This document shows, piece by piece, positions 27,924 through 38,307 of a DNA stretch of 64,000 nt. The translations under genes and the position numbers were made by a program. Source of the DNA: JANQFV01 sp964468185 (GTDB lineage: Bacteria; Planctomycetota; Phycisphaerae; UBA1845; Fen-1342); assembly GCA_964468185.1 (NCBI GenBank), contig CAYXTR010000026.1:1-64000 (forward strand), in the 5' to 3' direction. The notes under the pieces were generated by a model. It was given only the letters and a program-made list of their open reading frames with translations, did no database searches and had not been told where the DNA came from. The stretch's first letter is position 1. Each line of letters opens with the position of its first letter.

Positions 27924-30437
27924 TCAACGCCTGCTCAATACATCAACGAACGGGTTGATGTCGTCGAAGCCCACATCGCCGTCAGCATTAATGTCCGCGT
28001 TGAGCCAGTTGCACGTCGGGTAAACTGCGAGGTACGCGTCTTCGCCCGTGAGGGCCAGCGCAAAGGCGTTGATATCATCGAAATCAACGTCGCCGTCGCA
28101 ATTCATGTCACCGAGCAGGCTGATGAGCGGCACCAGTCCCCAGACCTCGACATCGTCGATGTTCCAGCCAGAGTAGGCCCAGGCCCAATCATTGCCGACT
28201 TCATGGCCCCAGCGGATGTATACCGCCGCCTGCTGGTCGGCGGTCGCGGAGATGTTGTACTCCTGCTCAGCCCAGGCACTATCCGAAATGGTAAACGAAC
28301 CATTGTCCCAAACCTGCACCCAGTTCGTGCCGTCATGGGACACTTCAATCATCTGCGTAACATAGGGCTGATAATCGCTGTTGAGCCAGCGCTGGAACTT
28401 CACACTCGTGTTGGTGGCGTCACTGAGATCGAGCGGCCCCAGCGTACAGTAATACGGACCGCCGAGCGCCGTCGAATAATCGCCGTTGAGATTGACACCA
28501 TAGACATACGGACCGGTCGCACCACTGGTCGGATCAGGATTGCCAAACGACTGCCCACCTTGACCCGTCGGCTGCCCGAATGCCCATTCGCCTTCCGTAA
28601 GCCAGCCCGGATCCTCATCCAGCGGGAAGCTGTAAACGACGCGCGGACCACCGACCGTAATGGTGATGAAAGCCTCCTCCGATGTGCCGCCCTCCGGCGG
28701 TTCACCGCCATCATCGGCGACGAAGCGGAACGAATCCTCGCCCGCGAAATAGGCGTTCGGTGTGTACTCCACATCCGTGGCGTGCTCGGCCAGCGTGTAT
28801 GGCACGGCTTCGATCAGCCCCCCGTTGGGATCCTGCAGCACGCCGTACTCCGGCAACGTTGTAACCGTGAAGGTGAGTGGCTCGGGCTCGCCATCGTCGC
28901 GTGCCCGCAGTGTGATCATCACCGCCGTATTCTCCTCCGTTTCGTACAGATCGCTGAACGCGAAGGGCGGATGCGGACCACACATGGTCTGGGCCATCAC
29001 GACCGCCTCGTAGGCGTCGATCATGCCCCAGCCATACTCGTTGTCTTCGCCCGCCGAACCGAGATCAATCGCTGTGACGTACAGAATCTCCTTGATCTCG
29101 TCCACCGTGAGATTCGGGCACGCCTGTCGCATCAGCGCAACCACACCATTCACGTGCGGTGACGCCATCGACGTGCCGCTGTAGACGTCGTAGCCCCCAC
29201 CCGGGACCGAGGAGCGCACATTGACGCCCGGGGCCGAGATGTCGGGTTTGATCGCAACACTGCCATCCGGCGTGCAATAGCTCGGGCCGCGCGACGAGAA
29301 GCTCGCCACCGGCCAGCCAGCGGCATTCGCATCAACCGCACCAACCGCACAAACGTTATACGCCGTCGTGGCGCGGTCCGGCGGCCGTCCGATCGTACCT
29401 GCGGAAGGCCCCTCGTTGCCGGCGGAGAACAGGATGACGACCCCGGCGGCCTCGCAGGCGTCGATGAAGGTCCAGAACGTCTCATCGCAAGGCGGATAGC
29501 CGTGCGAGCTCGTCACGCGCCACGAGTTCGAGCATACTGCCGGTACATCCCAGAAAGTGCTCGGGTCACCGTCGGGATCGGCCAGCCACTGGAACGACAG
29601 GATCGCGTCCGCAACGGTCTGCGGGATTCCGCCGCCACGGTCAATGGGGGCCGCTGCGATCCAGAGTGCGCCCGGGGCCACGCCGATCTGATCGCCAGGC
29701 ACGCCGCCACACACCGTCCCCATCGTGTGCGTCCCGTGGCCGTGATTGTCATAGGGAAAGTCGTTCTGACCGGCATATGGATCGTACCAGGCCCATTCGG
29801 GATGCCCCGCGTAACGCGGGTCGGCGACACCTGCCCAGCGATCCTCGAGGGCGGGGTGATTGCCGTCCACACCGGTATCCATATTCGCGACGAGCACGCC
29901 TTCGCCCGTAATGCCCATGGCCCACACGTCCGGGGCGCGGACCGCTTCGACGCCCGGCTCGACCGAGCGCGGTCCGGGCGCTTCTTCGATGATCGAAACC
30001 GGCTCGACGAGTTCGATCTCGTAGTTGTAATAGATACGGCCAATATCCGGGTGCGCCGCGAGTTCATGGATCGCGGCAGCCGACCCGTCCACACGAAAAG
30101 CATTGGCAATCCAATACGGCTCGAAACGCTCGATCTGACCGGTCGTTTCAAGTTGCGTGAGGTGTGCGTGCAAACTCGCCTGCGTGCTGGCAGCCCGCTG
30201 CCGCAATGAGCTCACCACCACCTGATGTCGCTCGGCGATGGTAGCGCGCTCGGCCTTGAGCGCATCGTTCAGCAGGGTCAGGTTGACCTGTTGTTTCAGG
30301 AAGACAATGGTCGATATGGGCGCATCGGCCGGCTGACTGGCCATCAATCGCGCCAGCCGCTCATCAACCTCGCCAGCGAAGGCACCGCCACCGATCAGCA
30401 GTGTTGCGAGTAGCCCCAACGTCGTTCGTCGCATCAT
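27924..30437 (-). CDS. Secreted subtilisin-like (S8) protease with dockerin-like C-terminus
   Basis: 837 residues with a signal peptide (LGLLATLLIGGGAFA). An inhibitor-like propeptide (about 40-130) precedes the catalytic domain with Asp in ANMDTGVDGNHP, His in NHGHGTHTMG, oxyanion Asn in SAGNEGPS and Ser in YSGTSMASPHV, so all triad residues are intact. A cadherin/Ig-like domain follows (EENTAVMITLRARDD, about 500-600). Then comes a beta-sandwich-like module and finally a dockerin-like EF-hand pair (GDMNCDGDVDFDDI, ADINADGDVGFDDI). Extracellular protein degradation is the likely role. The tail is shared with four other secreted proteins in the window and may anchor them. Confidence 0.92.
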   Translation of the reverse strand: MMRRTTLGLLATLLIGGGAFAGEVDERLARLMASQPADAPISTIVFLKQQVNLTLLNDALKAERATIAERHQVVVSSLRQRAASTQASLHAHLTQLETTGQIERFEPYWIANAFRVDGSAAAIHELAAHPDIGRIYYNYEIELVEPVSIIEEAPGPRSVEPGVEAVRAPDVWAMGITGEGVLVANMDTGVDGNHPALEDRWAGVADPRYAGHPEWAWYDPYAGQNDFPYDNHGHGTHTMGTVCGGVPGDQIGVAPGALWIAAAPIDRGGGIPQTVADAILSFQWLADPDGDPSTFWDVPAVCSNSWRVTSSHGYPPCDETFWTFIDACEAAGVVILFSAGNEGPSAGTIGRPPDRATTAYNVCAVGAVDANAAGWPVASFSSRGPSYCTPDGSVAIKPDISAPGVNVRSSVPGGGYDVYSGTSMASPHVNGVVALMRQACPNLTVDEIKEILYVTAIDLGSAGEDNEYGWGMIDAYEAVVMAQTMCGPHPPFAFSDLYETEENTAVMITLRARDDGEPEPLTFTVTTLPEYGVLQDPNGGLIEAVPYTLAEHATDVEYTPNAYFAGEDSFRFVADDGGEPPEGGTSEEAFITITVGGPRVVYSFPLDEDPGWLTEGEWAFGQPTGQGGQSFGNPDPTSGATGPYVYGVNLNGDYSTALGGPYYCTLGPLDLSDATNTSVKFQRWLNSDYQPYVTQMIEVSHDGTNWVQVWDNGSFTISDSAWAEQEYNISATADQQAAVYIRWGHEVGNDWAWAYSGWNIDDVEVWGLVPLISLLGDMNCDGDVDFDDINAFALALTGEDAYLAVYPTCNWLNADINADGDVGFDDINPFVDVLSRR

Positions 30438-30780
30438 GTTTCTCTCCCAGCTTGATGGCCCGGCGCGGTCAGCGCACTACATACACAGCCTCCTGCCGCA
30501 CCGCGACGTGCAGTCGCCGGACGCTGACCGACTGGGTGGAGTACGGTGCCGAAGCTGCCGCAACTCAACCCCCGAACTCGTGCGAGGCGACTCGTCTGCA
30601 CGTCCATGTGCCCTAAGCCTGCTGCCTCGTCTATACCCTCTCCATGAGGGCGAACATCCACGTTTTATCGTACTGAACAGCTGCAATCCCGACAAGCACA
30701 AACTCGGGCTACGACACACCGGAAATCGTAAAGCACTGATTACAAGACACTTACAAATCTCAGTCTTGCGGCAACCGTCT
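30438..30780 (-). promoter_or_regulatory. Subtilase upstream region with possible promoter
   Basis: No gene in this 343-nt gap. On the minus strand TTGTCG (30,695-30,690) and TACGAT (30,672-30,667) are separated by 17 nt, a plausible sigma-70-like promoter that would give a ~225-nt leader for the protease gene. The fit is by eye only. Confidence 0.3.
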
Positions 30781-31947
30781 CTACGTACGTTCCACGACCC
30801 GGTCGATCAGGAAGTCCGACTGCTCCAGCGCGCGCTCAGAAAAGCCGCCGAAGTACTTCCCAACCTCATCGAACACTGCCCGGAACCCCTCCCGGTCTCC
30901 GTTGGCCGTTAGCCGCCGCAACTCCTCGGCTGCGGTGACAAATGCGTTGGTCACGTCCGCCGTCTGCGGGTTGGACATCTGAATGGCCGCATACAGGTCC
31001 GCAGACTGTGCGAAGTGCCGACCCGCCAGCAGCAGTTCAATCAGATAGATCGGTGACGTGAAAGCCAGCGTCCTCTCGAGCGGCACCTCAAGCTGTGCCA
31101 GCGTCCGTCCGACCACTTCGGTCGAGAAGTGCACGAGCACCTGCACCACTGCCATGGCCTGGTCATGCTCCTCCGGCGTGGCCTCGACGACCTCGATGCC
31201 CCGCGCATGCAGCATGGTCTTGAGCCAGTCCAGCCAGTCGTCCCCGCGGCCGTGGGTAACCACCACCCGCTGCCCCTGAAGCGAATGCACTGACGGGCCG
31301 AAGAGCGGGTGCGTTCCGATCACACTGGCTCGCGAAACATCAAGCATCAGTTTCACGACCGAACTCTTGACCGATGTAACGTCCATGAGCAGGGCGTCGG
31401 CGCGGATGTGCGGCCCCAACTCGCGGATTACCTGCTCAGTCACGTCAATCGGCACACTGATTACCACGACGTCGGCGACCTCGGCTGCTGCGCGGGGGGT
31501 CAGTTGTGTATCGACGTCGGCAACCATGACTGCATGCCCCAGGTCACTGAACATCTGCGCCATGCAATTGCCCATGCCGCCGCGGCCACCGATCACCGCG
31601 ACCGTGCGCGGCTCGACATCCAAAGGCACCTCGGCCTTGAGGGCCGCCTGCCGATCCCGACTCGCCCACATGATCAGGCGCCACATGCTCTCGAGTAGTT
31701 CCGCGTTGACGCCGAGCTGTTGGCCGCGTTGTCGGCGATCCGCGATGATCTCCCGCTCGCGCTGCGCGTCACGGATTGGCAGACGGTGCTCGCGCTTATG
31801 CTCTGCCACGTCGGCGATAAGACCATTCCGCCGCGCAAGCAGTTGCAGAATGTCGCGATCGATCGCGTCAATCATGGACCGCAACACTGGCAGCGGGCGA
31901 ATCGCGCGATTGCCCGAATTGGGGGGCGACGTGCTCATCGTTGTCAT
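30781..31947 (-). CDS. tyrA: Bifunctional chorismate mutase / prephenate dehydrogenase (T-protein)
   Basis: 388 residues from the ATG at 31947 (31938 is also possible). The N-terminal ~85 residues are an AroQ-type chorismate mutase (IDAIDRDILQLLARRNGLI, then KREHRLPIRDAQRE). A dehydrogenase follows with the Rossmann motif VAVIGGRGGMGNCMAQ and the substrate-site block VIGTHPLFGPS. It converts chorismate to prephenate and then to 4-hydroxyphenylpyruvate in tyrosine synthesis. This fusion is the form seen in E. coli TyrA. It is divergent from chorismate synthase, with ~160 nt between starts, so the two successive pathway steps share a promoter region. Confidence 0.93.
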   Translation of the reverse strand: MTTMSTSPPNSGNRAIRPLPVLRSMIDAIDRDILQLLARRNGLIADVAEHKREHRLPIRDAQREREIIADRRQRGQQLGVNAELLESMWRLIMWASRDRQAALKAEVPLDVEPRTVAVIGGRGGMGNCMAQMFSDLGHAVMVADVDTQLTPRAAAEVADVVVISVPIDVTEQVIRELGPHIRADALLMDVTSVKSSVVKLMLDVSRASVIGTHPLFGPSVHSLQGQRVVVTHGRGDDWLDWLKTMLHARGIEVVEATPEEHDQAMAVVQVLVHFSTEVVGRTLAQLEVPLERTLAFTSPIYLIELLLAGRHFAQSADLYAAIQMSNPQTADVTNAFVTAAEELRRLTANGDREGFRAVFDEVGKYFGGFSERALEQSDFLIDRVVERT

Positions 31948-32108
31948 CCTTGACCTACTGAGCGCGGCGAGAACCATGCCTACAGGCCCGTCGAGCCAAC
32001 CGTAGCGTGCTGCTACAATCCCGTCAACGAGAACATACCGCCGGCGATTCTTCGGACATCAACGACCTCACGGGCCGGTTCGCTTGCGGGCAACCATCGG
32101 AAAGACCT

Positions 32109-33284
32109 ATGGCAACTCTGCGCTATCGTACCGCCGGTGAATCGCACGGCCGCGCCGTCCTGGCACTCGTCGAAGGCCTCCCCGCCGGCCTGGACGTGGA
32201 CATCGACTTCATCAACGCCGAACTCCGTCGTCGACAAGGCGGCTACGGCCGCGGCGGCCGGCAGAAGATCGAGCAGGACACCGTGACCATTCTCACCGGC
32301 GTTCGGGCTGGGCGTACCATCGGCTCTCCGGTGGCGCTGCAAGTCCCCAATCGTGATTTCCGCATAGACGAGGCCCCGGAAATCCACCGCCCCCGTCCCG
32401 GACACGCCGATTTCGCCGGTGCGATGAAGTGGCTGACGACGGATTGCCGCGAGACGTTGGAGCGTGCTTCTGCACGGGAGACCGCCGGACGCGTAGCGGC
32501 TGGTGCGCTCGCCCGGTGCCTATTGCGCGCGTTTGACGTCCGCTGCGTCGGATTCGTAGCCGCGGTCGGGTCGGCCCGCGCTCAGGTCGCCGATGACGCC
32601 GACGCCGACACGCTGGTCGCCGCCCGGGCTGCCAACGACGTCTACACCCCGGATACCGCCGCGGCCGAACAGATGATCGCTGTGATTCGTGCTGCGAAGC
32701 GCGCCAAGGACACGGCCGGCGGCATCATCGAAGTACGCGTTTTCGGCTTGCCGCCGGGGCTGGGCTCGTGTTTCCGCTGGCAGGACAAGCTTGACGGTCG
32801 GCTGATGCAGGCGGTCGGATCGATTCAGGCCTTCAAGGGTGTCGAGATCGGCCTGGGGTTCGAGTCCGCCCGGCGACCGGGGAGCGCTGTGCATGACGCC
32901 CTCTCTTATGACCCGAATCAGCAGGACACGCCCGCCTGTGGCTTCGTGCGCAAGACCAACCGCGCCGGCGGCCTGGAAGGTGGCATGACAAATGGTCAGC
33001 CCTTGATCGTGCGTGGCGCGATGAAGCCGATCGCGACGCTGATGCAGGGGATGGACAGTGTGAACCTCGAGACCCGAGCGCCGGAGCGCAGCGATTATGA
33101 GCGCAGCGACGTCTGTGCCGTACCCGCCGCCAGTGTCGTGGCTGAGAACGTAGTGGCGTTCGAAGTCGCCCGCGCCTGGCTGGAGAAGTTCGCCGGCGAC
33201 ACGCTGGACGAAGTGCGCGCTGCGTATCGGTACTACCAGGATCGCCTGCGAACGCTCGGCGTCGCGGACGACGGATCGTTCTGA
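32109..33284 (+). CDS. aroC: Chorismate synthase
   Basis: 391 residues from the ATG at 32109 (GGAAAG upstream), the start that gives the conserved N-terminus LRYRTAGESHGRAVLALVEG. It forms chorismate from EPSP with reduced FMN, the last common step of aromatic biosynthesis. Signatures visible: GESHG near the start, ARETAGRVAAGA in the middle, and RSDVCAVPAASVVAENV near the end. Length and motifs are normal. It is divergent from tyrA. A 45-nt gap separates it from the tail of the convergent phosphoesterase gene. Confidence 0.95.
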   Translation: MATLRYRTAGESHGRAVLALVEGLPAGLDVDIDFINAELRRRQGGYGRGGRQKIEQDTVTILTGVRAGRTIGSPVALQVPNRDFRIDEAPEIHRPRPGHADFAGAMKWLTTDCRETLERASARETAGRVAAGALARCLLRAFDVRCVGFVAAVGSARAQVADDADADTLVAARAANDVYTPDTAAAEQMIAVIRAAKRAKDTAGGIIEVRVFGLPPGLGSCFRWQDKLDGRLMQAVGSIQAFKGVEIGLGFESARRPGSAVHDALSYDPNQQDTPACGFVRKTNRAGGLEGGMTNGQPLIVRGAMKPIATLMQGMDSVNLETRAPERSDYERSDVCAVPAASVVAENVVAFEVARAWLEKFAGDTLDEVRAAYRYYQDRLRTLGVADDGSF

Positions 33285-33328
33285 ATACTCAGCCGGCGGC
33301 AGGCGCCCCAGGCGATTGATCGGGCCGG

Positions 33329-35686
33329 CTATCCACCCAATATGGCAATGAAGTCCGCGATGTCATCAAAGTCCACCGTACCGTTGCCATCCACGTCGCC
33401 ATTGAGCCACGCGCAATCGGGCCACTGGGCCTCGTAGCCAGCCTGCCCGCCGATGGCCAGCACAAACGGAGCGATGTCGTCGAAGTTGACCGCACCGTCA
33501 CAGTTCATATCGCCGAGCAAGCCATCAGCAACCACCTCGACCGTGAACGTCCCGTAGGCCAGCCCGCCGTCGCCATCGTTGACTTCCAACGCGACGACGT
33601 ACGTGCCCGCCGCGCTGTATGACCACGTGCCCGCTTCACCCGTGAAGTCATCGTAGGCACCGTCAGCGTCGAAATCCCAGCGATACGTCAGCACGTCGTT
33701 CACGCCCGGATCCGTCGCCAGCGCAGCAAACGTAAACGCCTCATCAACGTCGACGGTGAGGTCGTACGTCAACTCGACAATCTCGGGTGCGACGTTGGCC
33801 ACTTCAACCTGCACGCTGCCGGCGCCGACGGTGGCCTCATCATCCAGCACCTGCGCCGTGAACGTGTAGGTCCCCTCATCCTCCATCATGACCCAGTGGT
33901 TAATCGTGCCTTCGCCCGTCGCATAACCAATGTCACTGCCGTTGACTCGAAAGATGAGCGGATCGAGTGGGTTTGGGTCGGCGGCGGCCAGCGTCAACTC
34001 GACCTCCCGACCTTCGTTCACGCTCGCCTCCGAGACGGCCAGGGTCTGCGTAACCGTCGGCGGCGTGTTCAGCACGTCATAGGTGAACTCGACATCCAGC
34101 GACGGCCGCAGCGGAACGTCACCGTCCTCGGACGACCGCACGTCAATGCCGTCATCGAAGAAACGCTCGTCCTCACCCTTCAGATAAATGAGGTCCTTGT
34201 CACGTTCCGGCAAAATCGCCAGGCCGTAGTTCGCCGCCCCGTCAGCCCACGCCTGCACTGCCGCCTTGATGCTGAAGGTGCGGTGATAGTCGTGGTCCGG
34301 GTCGTTGTCGCCATGGAACAGGGCGATGTAGCCCGCTTCGCAGTCGTCCCCCGGCGAGATGCCACCCTGTAACGAATTCCAGGTCGAGCCCTCGTCCCAA
34401 TCCCGCAGCATCCGATGGACGTAGAAGTCCGGATCCCATGCGTCCGTATCATCCGACAGATTGAGCGTCATGTTCGCATTGAGAATGATCGCCCCCACCG
34501 GAATCGCCGTCGGCTCCGGATCGCCTTCGTACACCGGACCCTGCACGAGCCCATCAAACCGGAACAGCCCCTGACCGACATAGTCCCCGAACCAACTGTT
34601 CTCCGTATCATCGTCGATCACCACGATATTGCTGCCGCCGTGGCTGTCGTTGGGGTGCTTCTCGCCGACCCACGTATCCTGCGTGCCGTAGTAGCCGTCC
34701 ACCCCGTCCTGAAAACGCAGCACCGGATTCGCCGTCGTGTACGCGTCGAGATCAACCGTCAGGTTGAAGGTGTCGTCGCCACCAGGGTTCCAGTCATCCT
34801 GGTACGGTGAATAGCTCCGGCACTCGATCAGATTCTCATCCGGCCGGAACGTCATCAGCCGCAAGTAACCATCGCCGCCATTATCCCATGAGCTCTGATA
34901 ATCCACCAGAATCTCGTGCACGCTGAGTCCGTAGAGGTTGCTGCTGACCTGCCGATACTGCCCGTCGCAATGGCCACAGATCACCATATAAATCTGCTTG
35001 TTCGGGCGAATGAAATTGTTGAAGAAGTCATTCGCCTTGATGCCGTCGTGGCGGTACAGCGGTTCGAATGTGTACTGAAACTCCCCATACCGTCCCTGCC
35101 CCAGAATCCGCCAGTCATATAGATATCGATGCGTGCTGACCATGGTGGGCTTGTCGCGATGCTGATTCAGGACCTCCTGCGCCCAGGCCAGCTCCGCCGC
35201 CGGCGTCTCGACCAGCAGGTGCAGAAACAGGTACTCACGCCCGTCGAACGCGATGATCTGGTAGTTGCTCAGCCCGCTCGGCGACGAGCCGCGATACCAC
35301 GCCTGCCCCTCATAGAACTGCGGGCCGAAATGGGCCAGGTAGTTGATGCCGTCCGGGTCGTAATAATCACCGGGATACAGGATGTCATGGTTCCCGACGC
35401 ACGTGCCGTACGGCATGTTGCCCGCATCGAGCGCGTCCATGGCCCACCGCGCCGTCTCCCACTCATCAAGGTACGCCGCGTGCTGCACCAGGTCACCCAG
35501 GTGCGTCACGAAGCGGATGTTCCACTCACCGGCGGCGTCGACACACCACTGCGTCTGGGCCAGGTAGATCTCCGGATAGCTTTCCGAGTAGTTCTGCGTG
35601 TCAGGCAACGCCACGACACTGAAATCCTCGGCCCAGCCCGTCACCACGCCCGCCACGAGAACTATCGCTACCAATCCGGCCTTCAT
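33329..35686 (-). CDS. Secreted metallophosphoesterase with DNRLRE-like, Ig/PKD and dockerin-like domains
   Basis: 785 residues from the ATG at 35686 (AGGAG 7 nt upstream). The signal is GLVAIVLVAGVVTGWA. The calcineurin-like phosphoesterase domain (about 20-290) has FSVVALPDTQN, THLGDLVQH, GNHD and CGHCDG metal-site motifs. A carbohydrate/DNRLRE-like domain (about 330-500) follows, then Ig/PKD-like modules (TPPTVTQTLAVSEASVNEG, YRWDFDADGAYDD). The end is a dockerin-like pair (GDMNCDGAVNFDDI, GDVDGNGTVDFDDI). Probably an extracellular phosphoesterase, perhaps for phosphorus scavenging. Substrate unknown. Downstream of it is convergent aroC. Confidence 0.88.
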   Translation of the reverse strand: MKAGLVAIVLVAGVVTGWAEDFSVVALPDTQNYSESYPEIYLAQTQWCVDAAGEWNIRFVTHLGDLVQHAAYLDEWETARWAMDALDAGNMPYGTCVGNHDILYPGDYYDPDGINYLAHFGPQFYEGQAWYRGSSPSGLSNYQIIAFDGREYLFLHLLVETPAAELAWAQEVLNQHRDKPTMVSTHRYLYDWRILGQGRYGEFQYTFEPLYRHDGIKANDFFNNFIRPNKQIYMVICGHCDGQYRQVSSNLYGLSVHEILVDYQSSWDNGGDGYLRLMTFRPDENLIECRSYSPYQDDWNPGGDDTFNLTVDLDAYTTANPVLRFQDGVDGYYGTQDTWVGEKHPNDSHGGSNIVVIDDDTENSWFGDYVGQGLFRFDGLVQGPVYEGDPEPTAIPVGAIILNANMTLNLSDDTDAWDPDFYVHRMLRDWDEGSTWNSLQGGISPGDDCEAGYIALFHGDNDPDHDYHRTFSIKAAVQAWADGAANYGLAILPERDKDLIYLKGEDERFFDDGIDVRSSEDGDVPLRPSLDVEFTYDVLNTPPTVTQTLAVSEASVNEGREVELTLAAADPNPLDPLIFRVNGSDIGYATGEGTINHWVMMEDEGTYTFTAQVLDDEATVGAGSVQVEVANVAPEIVELTYDLTVDVDEAFTFAALATDPGVNDVLTYRWDFDADGAYDDFTGEAGTWSYSAAGTYVVALEVNDGDGGLAYGTFTVEVVADGLLGDMNCDGAVNFDDIAPFVLAIGGQAGYEAQWPDCAWLNGDVDGNGTVDFDDIADFIAILGG

Positions 35687-35987
35687 CCGCATTCTCCTGT
35701 CCTCCATGCACGGAGCGCTCACAACACCAGCAGTTCAGCCGGACCGCCTAACGTGACCATCCAGCATGTCCGCAATGTCCGAGGTCTGTTTCTTGTCAGA
35801 CGGCATACCGCCGGGGCACGCAAAACCCCCGGTCTTGTACCGCACCGACCTCATTCTCAGCAGCGCGGATTAGCAAAGCGTGAGGACCGCGAGTGCGTTT
35901 TGCGATTCACGGAACATTCACCATGCGCTGGCTGATTCGTAATGGCCCGACCGTACATCGCGCTCCGCATTTACAGGAGAATGGCCA
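35687..35987. other. 301-nt divergent intergenic region
   Basis: Lies between the divergent phosphoesterase and thioredoxin-like genes and must hold both promoters. No convincing -35/-10 pair or operator was recognised, and no gene is supported. Confidence 0.4.
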
Positions 35988-37193
35988 ATGAGCACGCTGA
36001 GGCTCGTGATCTGCTGCGCGCTGGCACTGGCCATGACATGCGCCGCCAGCGGACACCCCGGACACTTCTACAGCGCGTTTCACGCCGAAACGCTCCCCGA
36101 AGCTTGTGAATTGGCCCACACCGAGCACAAACTCGTGTTCGTTTGCGTCCTGGGGCCCAGGCAACGCGCCTGCCCCTTCCTCGTCCGCCCGACCGGACGC
36201 GATGCCCCCCTGCTCGACCTGCTCGTCCGCGAAACCGTCATGGTCGTCATCGACCCGGCGACCAGCCCGAAGTGCCTCGCCCCATACAACATCGAGCAAG
36301 GCCCCGCGCTGTTGCTGTTGGATGCCACCGGCGACGAGCAAACCCGTTTCCCAGCCGAACTATCCTCCACGCAGCTCGTCCGGAAACTCGCGGAGCAACT
36401 CGCCACGACCGCGACCGTCGCGCGCGTCCGTGAGGCACTCTCCGCTCGTGGCGCCGAACACTATTTCACGCGCGAGCGACTGGCCCGCATGCTGGCCCTC
36501 GCTGGCGATTCCGATGCCGCCCTCCGCGCTTTCACCTGGTGTATGCGGCGTAGCGTGGCTGGAAAGGACTCCGCCGCCCTCTACCGCCGCCGACTGTTGT
36601 TCCAGGCCTTTGCCGACTTCGCCTCCCGGCACGCACCTGCGCGCGCCGTGCTCGACACCCAACGCGCCCAGATCGAAGAAGATTTGCAGAGTGGCCGCGA
36701 CAACCCAATTCTCGCCCGCGACCTCGCCGAGCTGAACCACTACCTCGACGACGACGGGCGCACGCTACGGCTGTTCGACAGCTTGCCGGAGGATTGCCGC
36801 GCGCGCCACGGGCTGTTCGACCGCCTGCTCCCCCACCTCGTCGCCGCCCGCCGCTACGACGACGTCCTCAGCTACGTCCGACCGCGCGCGGCCTTTCGCG
36901 GCGAAGCCCAGCTCGCGCGTGGCCGCTCACTCCTGTGGGCCACCGCACCGGGCGAGACGACCGCCCGCGGCACGCGCGCCTTCGCCGTCGCGCGCGGTGC
37001 CGCCCTGGTCGAATCGCTGGCAGGAACAAACCGCGACGCAGAGGCCCGCACCCTCGTGGACGATATCCTGCGCTTTGATGACCGGGCAGCGACGCGCGAG
37101 TTGCTGCGCAGCCATGCTCGCCGCGCCAATGCCCCCCAGCTCGCCGACTATATCGCCCGCCTGCCCCGCGGCCCGCAGCCAGCCATCGACTGA
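35988..37193 (+). CDS. Secreted protein, thioredoxin-like N-terminus with helical repeats (unknown function)
   Basis: 401 residues, CAGGAG 8 nt before the ATG. The signal is CCALALAMTCAASG. Residues ~25-135 resemble a thioredoxin-like fold (HKLVFVCVLGP, VMVVIDPATSPKCLAPYNI, GPALLLLDATG) but lack a CXXC pair, so disulfide exchange is not expected in the usual form. The remaining ~260 residues are Ala/Arg/Leu-rich helices like TPR or other alpha-solenoid repeats. Such proteins often act as periplasmic scaffolds. MoxR follows 115 nt later on the same strand. I do not recognise a specific family. Confidence 0.65.
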   Translation: MSTLRLVICCALALAMTCAASGHPGHFYSAFHAETLPEACELAHTEHKLVFVCVLGPRQRACPFLVRPTGRDAPLLDLLVRETVMVVIDPATSPKCLAPYNIEQGPALLLLDATGDEQTRFPAELSSTQLVRKLAEQLATTATVARVREALSARGAEHYFTRERLARMLALAGDSDAALRAFTWCMRRSVAGKDSAALYRRRLLFQAFADFASRHAPARAVLDTQRAQIEEDLQSGRDNPILARDLAELNHYLDDDGRTLRLFDSLPEDCRARHGLFDRLLPHLVAARRYDDVLSYVRPRAAFRGEAQLARGRSLLWATAPGETTARGTRAFAVARGAALVESLAGTNRDAEARTLVDDILRFDDRAATRELLRSHARRANAPQLADYIARLPRGPQPAID

Positions 37194-37308
37194 CGCCACC
37201 GCAATGCGGCTTCAGACTGCTCCCCCGTTACCTGGCACCTTTGAAATCCCCCGCCAATCCGCTAGCCTGATCGCTCATCCACTTGGGCACGCACTGGAGG
37301 TGAGTAAG

Positions 37309-38307
37309 ATGTCCGTCAGCCCGTCACACGTACAACAGGTCGGCGAGCTGGTCCGTGAGCACACCAGCCGCTTCGAGCGTCTCCTCAACGAAATCCGCCA
37401 GGTGATCGTCGGCCAGGACAATCTCCTCCGAAAGATGCTGGTCGGATTACTGGCCGATGGGCACATTCTGCTCGAGGGCGTGCCCGGTCTGGCAAAGACG
37501 ACGGCCGTCGCGTGCCTGGCCCGAGCCATCCGGACCAGGTTTCAGCGGATCCAGTTCACCCCCGACCTGCTCCCGGCTGACATCGTCGGCACCATGATCT
37601 TCCAGCCCGCCGACGGCACCTTCGCACCCAAAAAGGGACCAATATTCGCCAATATCGTCCTCGCCGACGAGATCAACCGCGCACCCGCCAAAGTCCAGAG
37701 TGCCCTCCTGGAGGCCATGCAGGAGCGTCAGGTGACCATCGGCGACACGACCTACCGCCTCGAGGAACCGTTCCTGGTGCTGGCGACGCAGAACCCGATC
37801 GAGCAGGAAGGTACATACCCCCTGCCGGAGGCCCAGGTCGACCGGTTCATGCTCAAGCTGCTGGTCGAATACCCCAGTCAGTCCGAAGAGCGTCTGATCC
37901 TCGACCGCATGGCCCCGCAGCGCAGCATGCCTCAGGTGTCTGAGGTCATCGCGCCCGCGGAGGTCTTCGAATCCCGGAAAGTGCTCGACGAGATCTACAT
38001 GGACGACAAGGTGAAGGACTACATCGTCGATCTCGTCCAGGCCACGCGCGAGCCCGCACGCCTCGGACCGGAGATCGCCGAGTGGATCGACTACGGCGCC
38101 TCCCCCCGCGCAACCATCTTCCTCGCCCGCGGTGCCCGCGCGATGGCGTTCCTGGCAGGTCGGGGCTACGTCACGCCCCAGGACGTGAAGGACATCGCCC
38201 CGGACATCCTCCGCCACCGGGTCATCGTAAGCTACGAGGCTGAAGCAGAGGAGCAGACCAGCGAAGACGCCGTCCAGTACGTCCTCGATCATGTGCCAGT
38301 ACCGTAG
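37309..38307 (+). CDS. MoxR-family AAA+ ATPase
   Basis: 332 residues from the ATG at 37309, with GGAGG 8 nt upstream. Walker A is GVPGLAKTT, Walker B is VLADEINRAP, and sensor-1 is VLATQNPIEQEGTYPLPEAQ, followed by the typical lid domain (SPRATIFLARGARAMAFLAGR). MoxR ATPases act as chaperone-like activators, usually with DUF58 and von Willebrand-factor-A partner proteins. None of these partners follows here. The next ~1.27 kb is gene-poor, so it appears as an isolated member. Confidence 0.93.
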   Translation: MSVSPSHVQQVGELVREHTSRFERLLNEIRQVIVGQDNLLRKMLVGLLADGHILLEGVPGLAKTTAVACLARAIRTRFQRIQFTPDLLPADIVGTMIFQPADGTFAPKKGPIFANIVLADEINRAPAKVQSALLEAMQERQVTIGDTTYRLEEPFLVLATQNPIEQEGTYPLPEAQVDRFMLKLLVEYPSQSEERLILDRMAPQRSMPQVSEVIAPAEVFESRKVLDEIYMDDKVKDYIVDLVQATREPARLGPEIAEWIDYGASPRATIFLARGARAMAFLAGRGYVTPQDVKDIAPDILRHRVIVSYEAEAEEQTSEDAVQYVLDHVPVP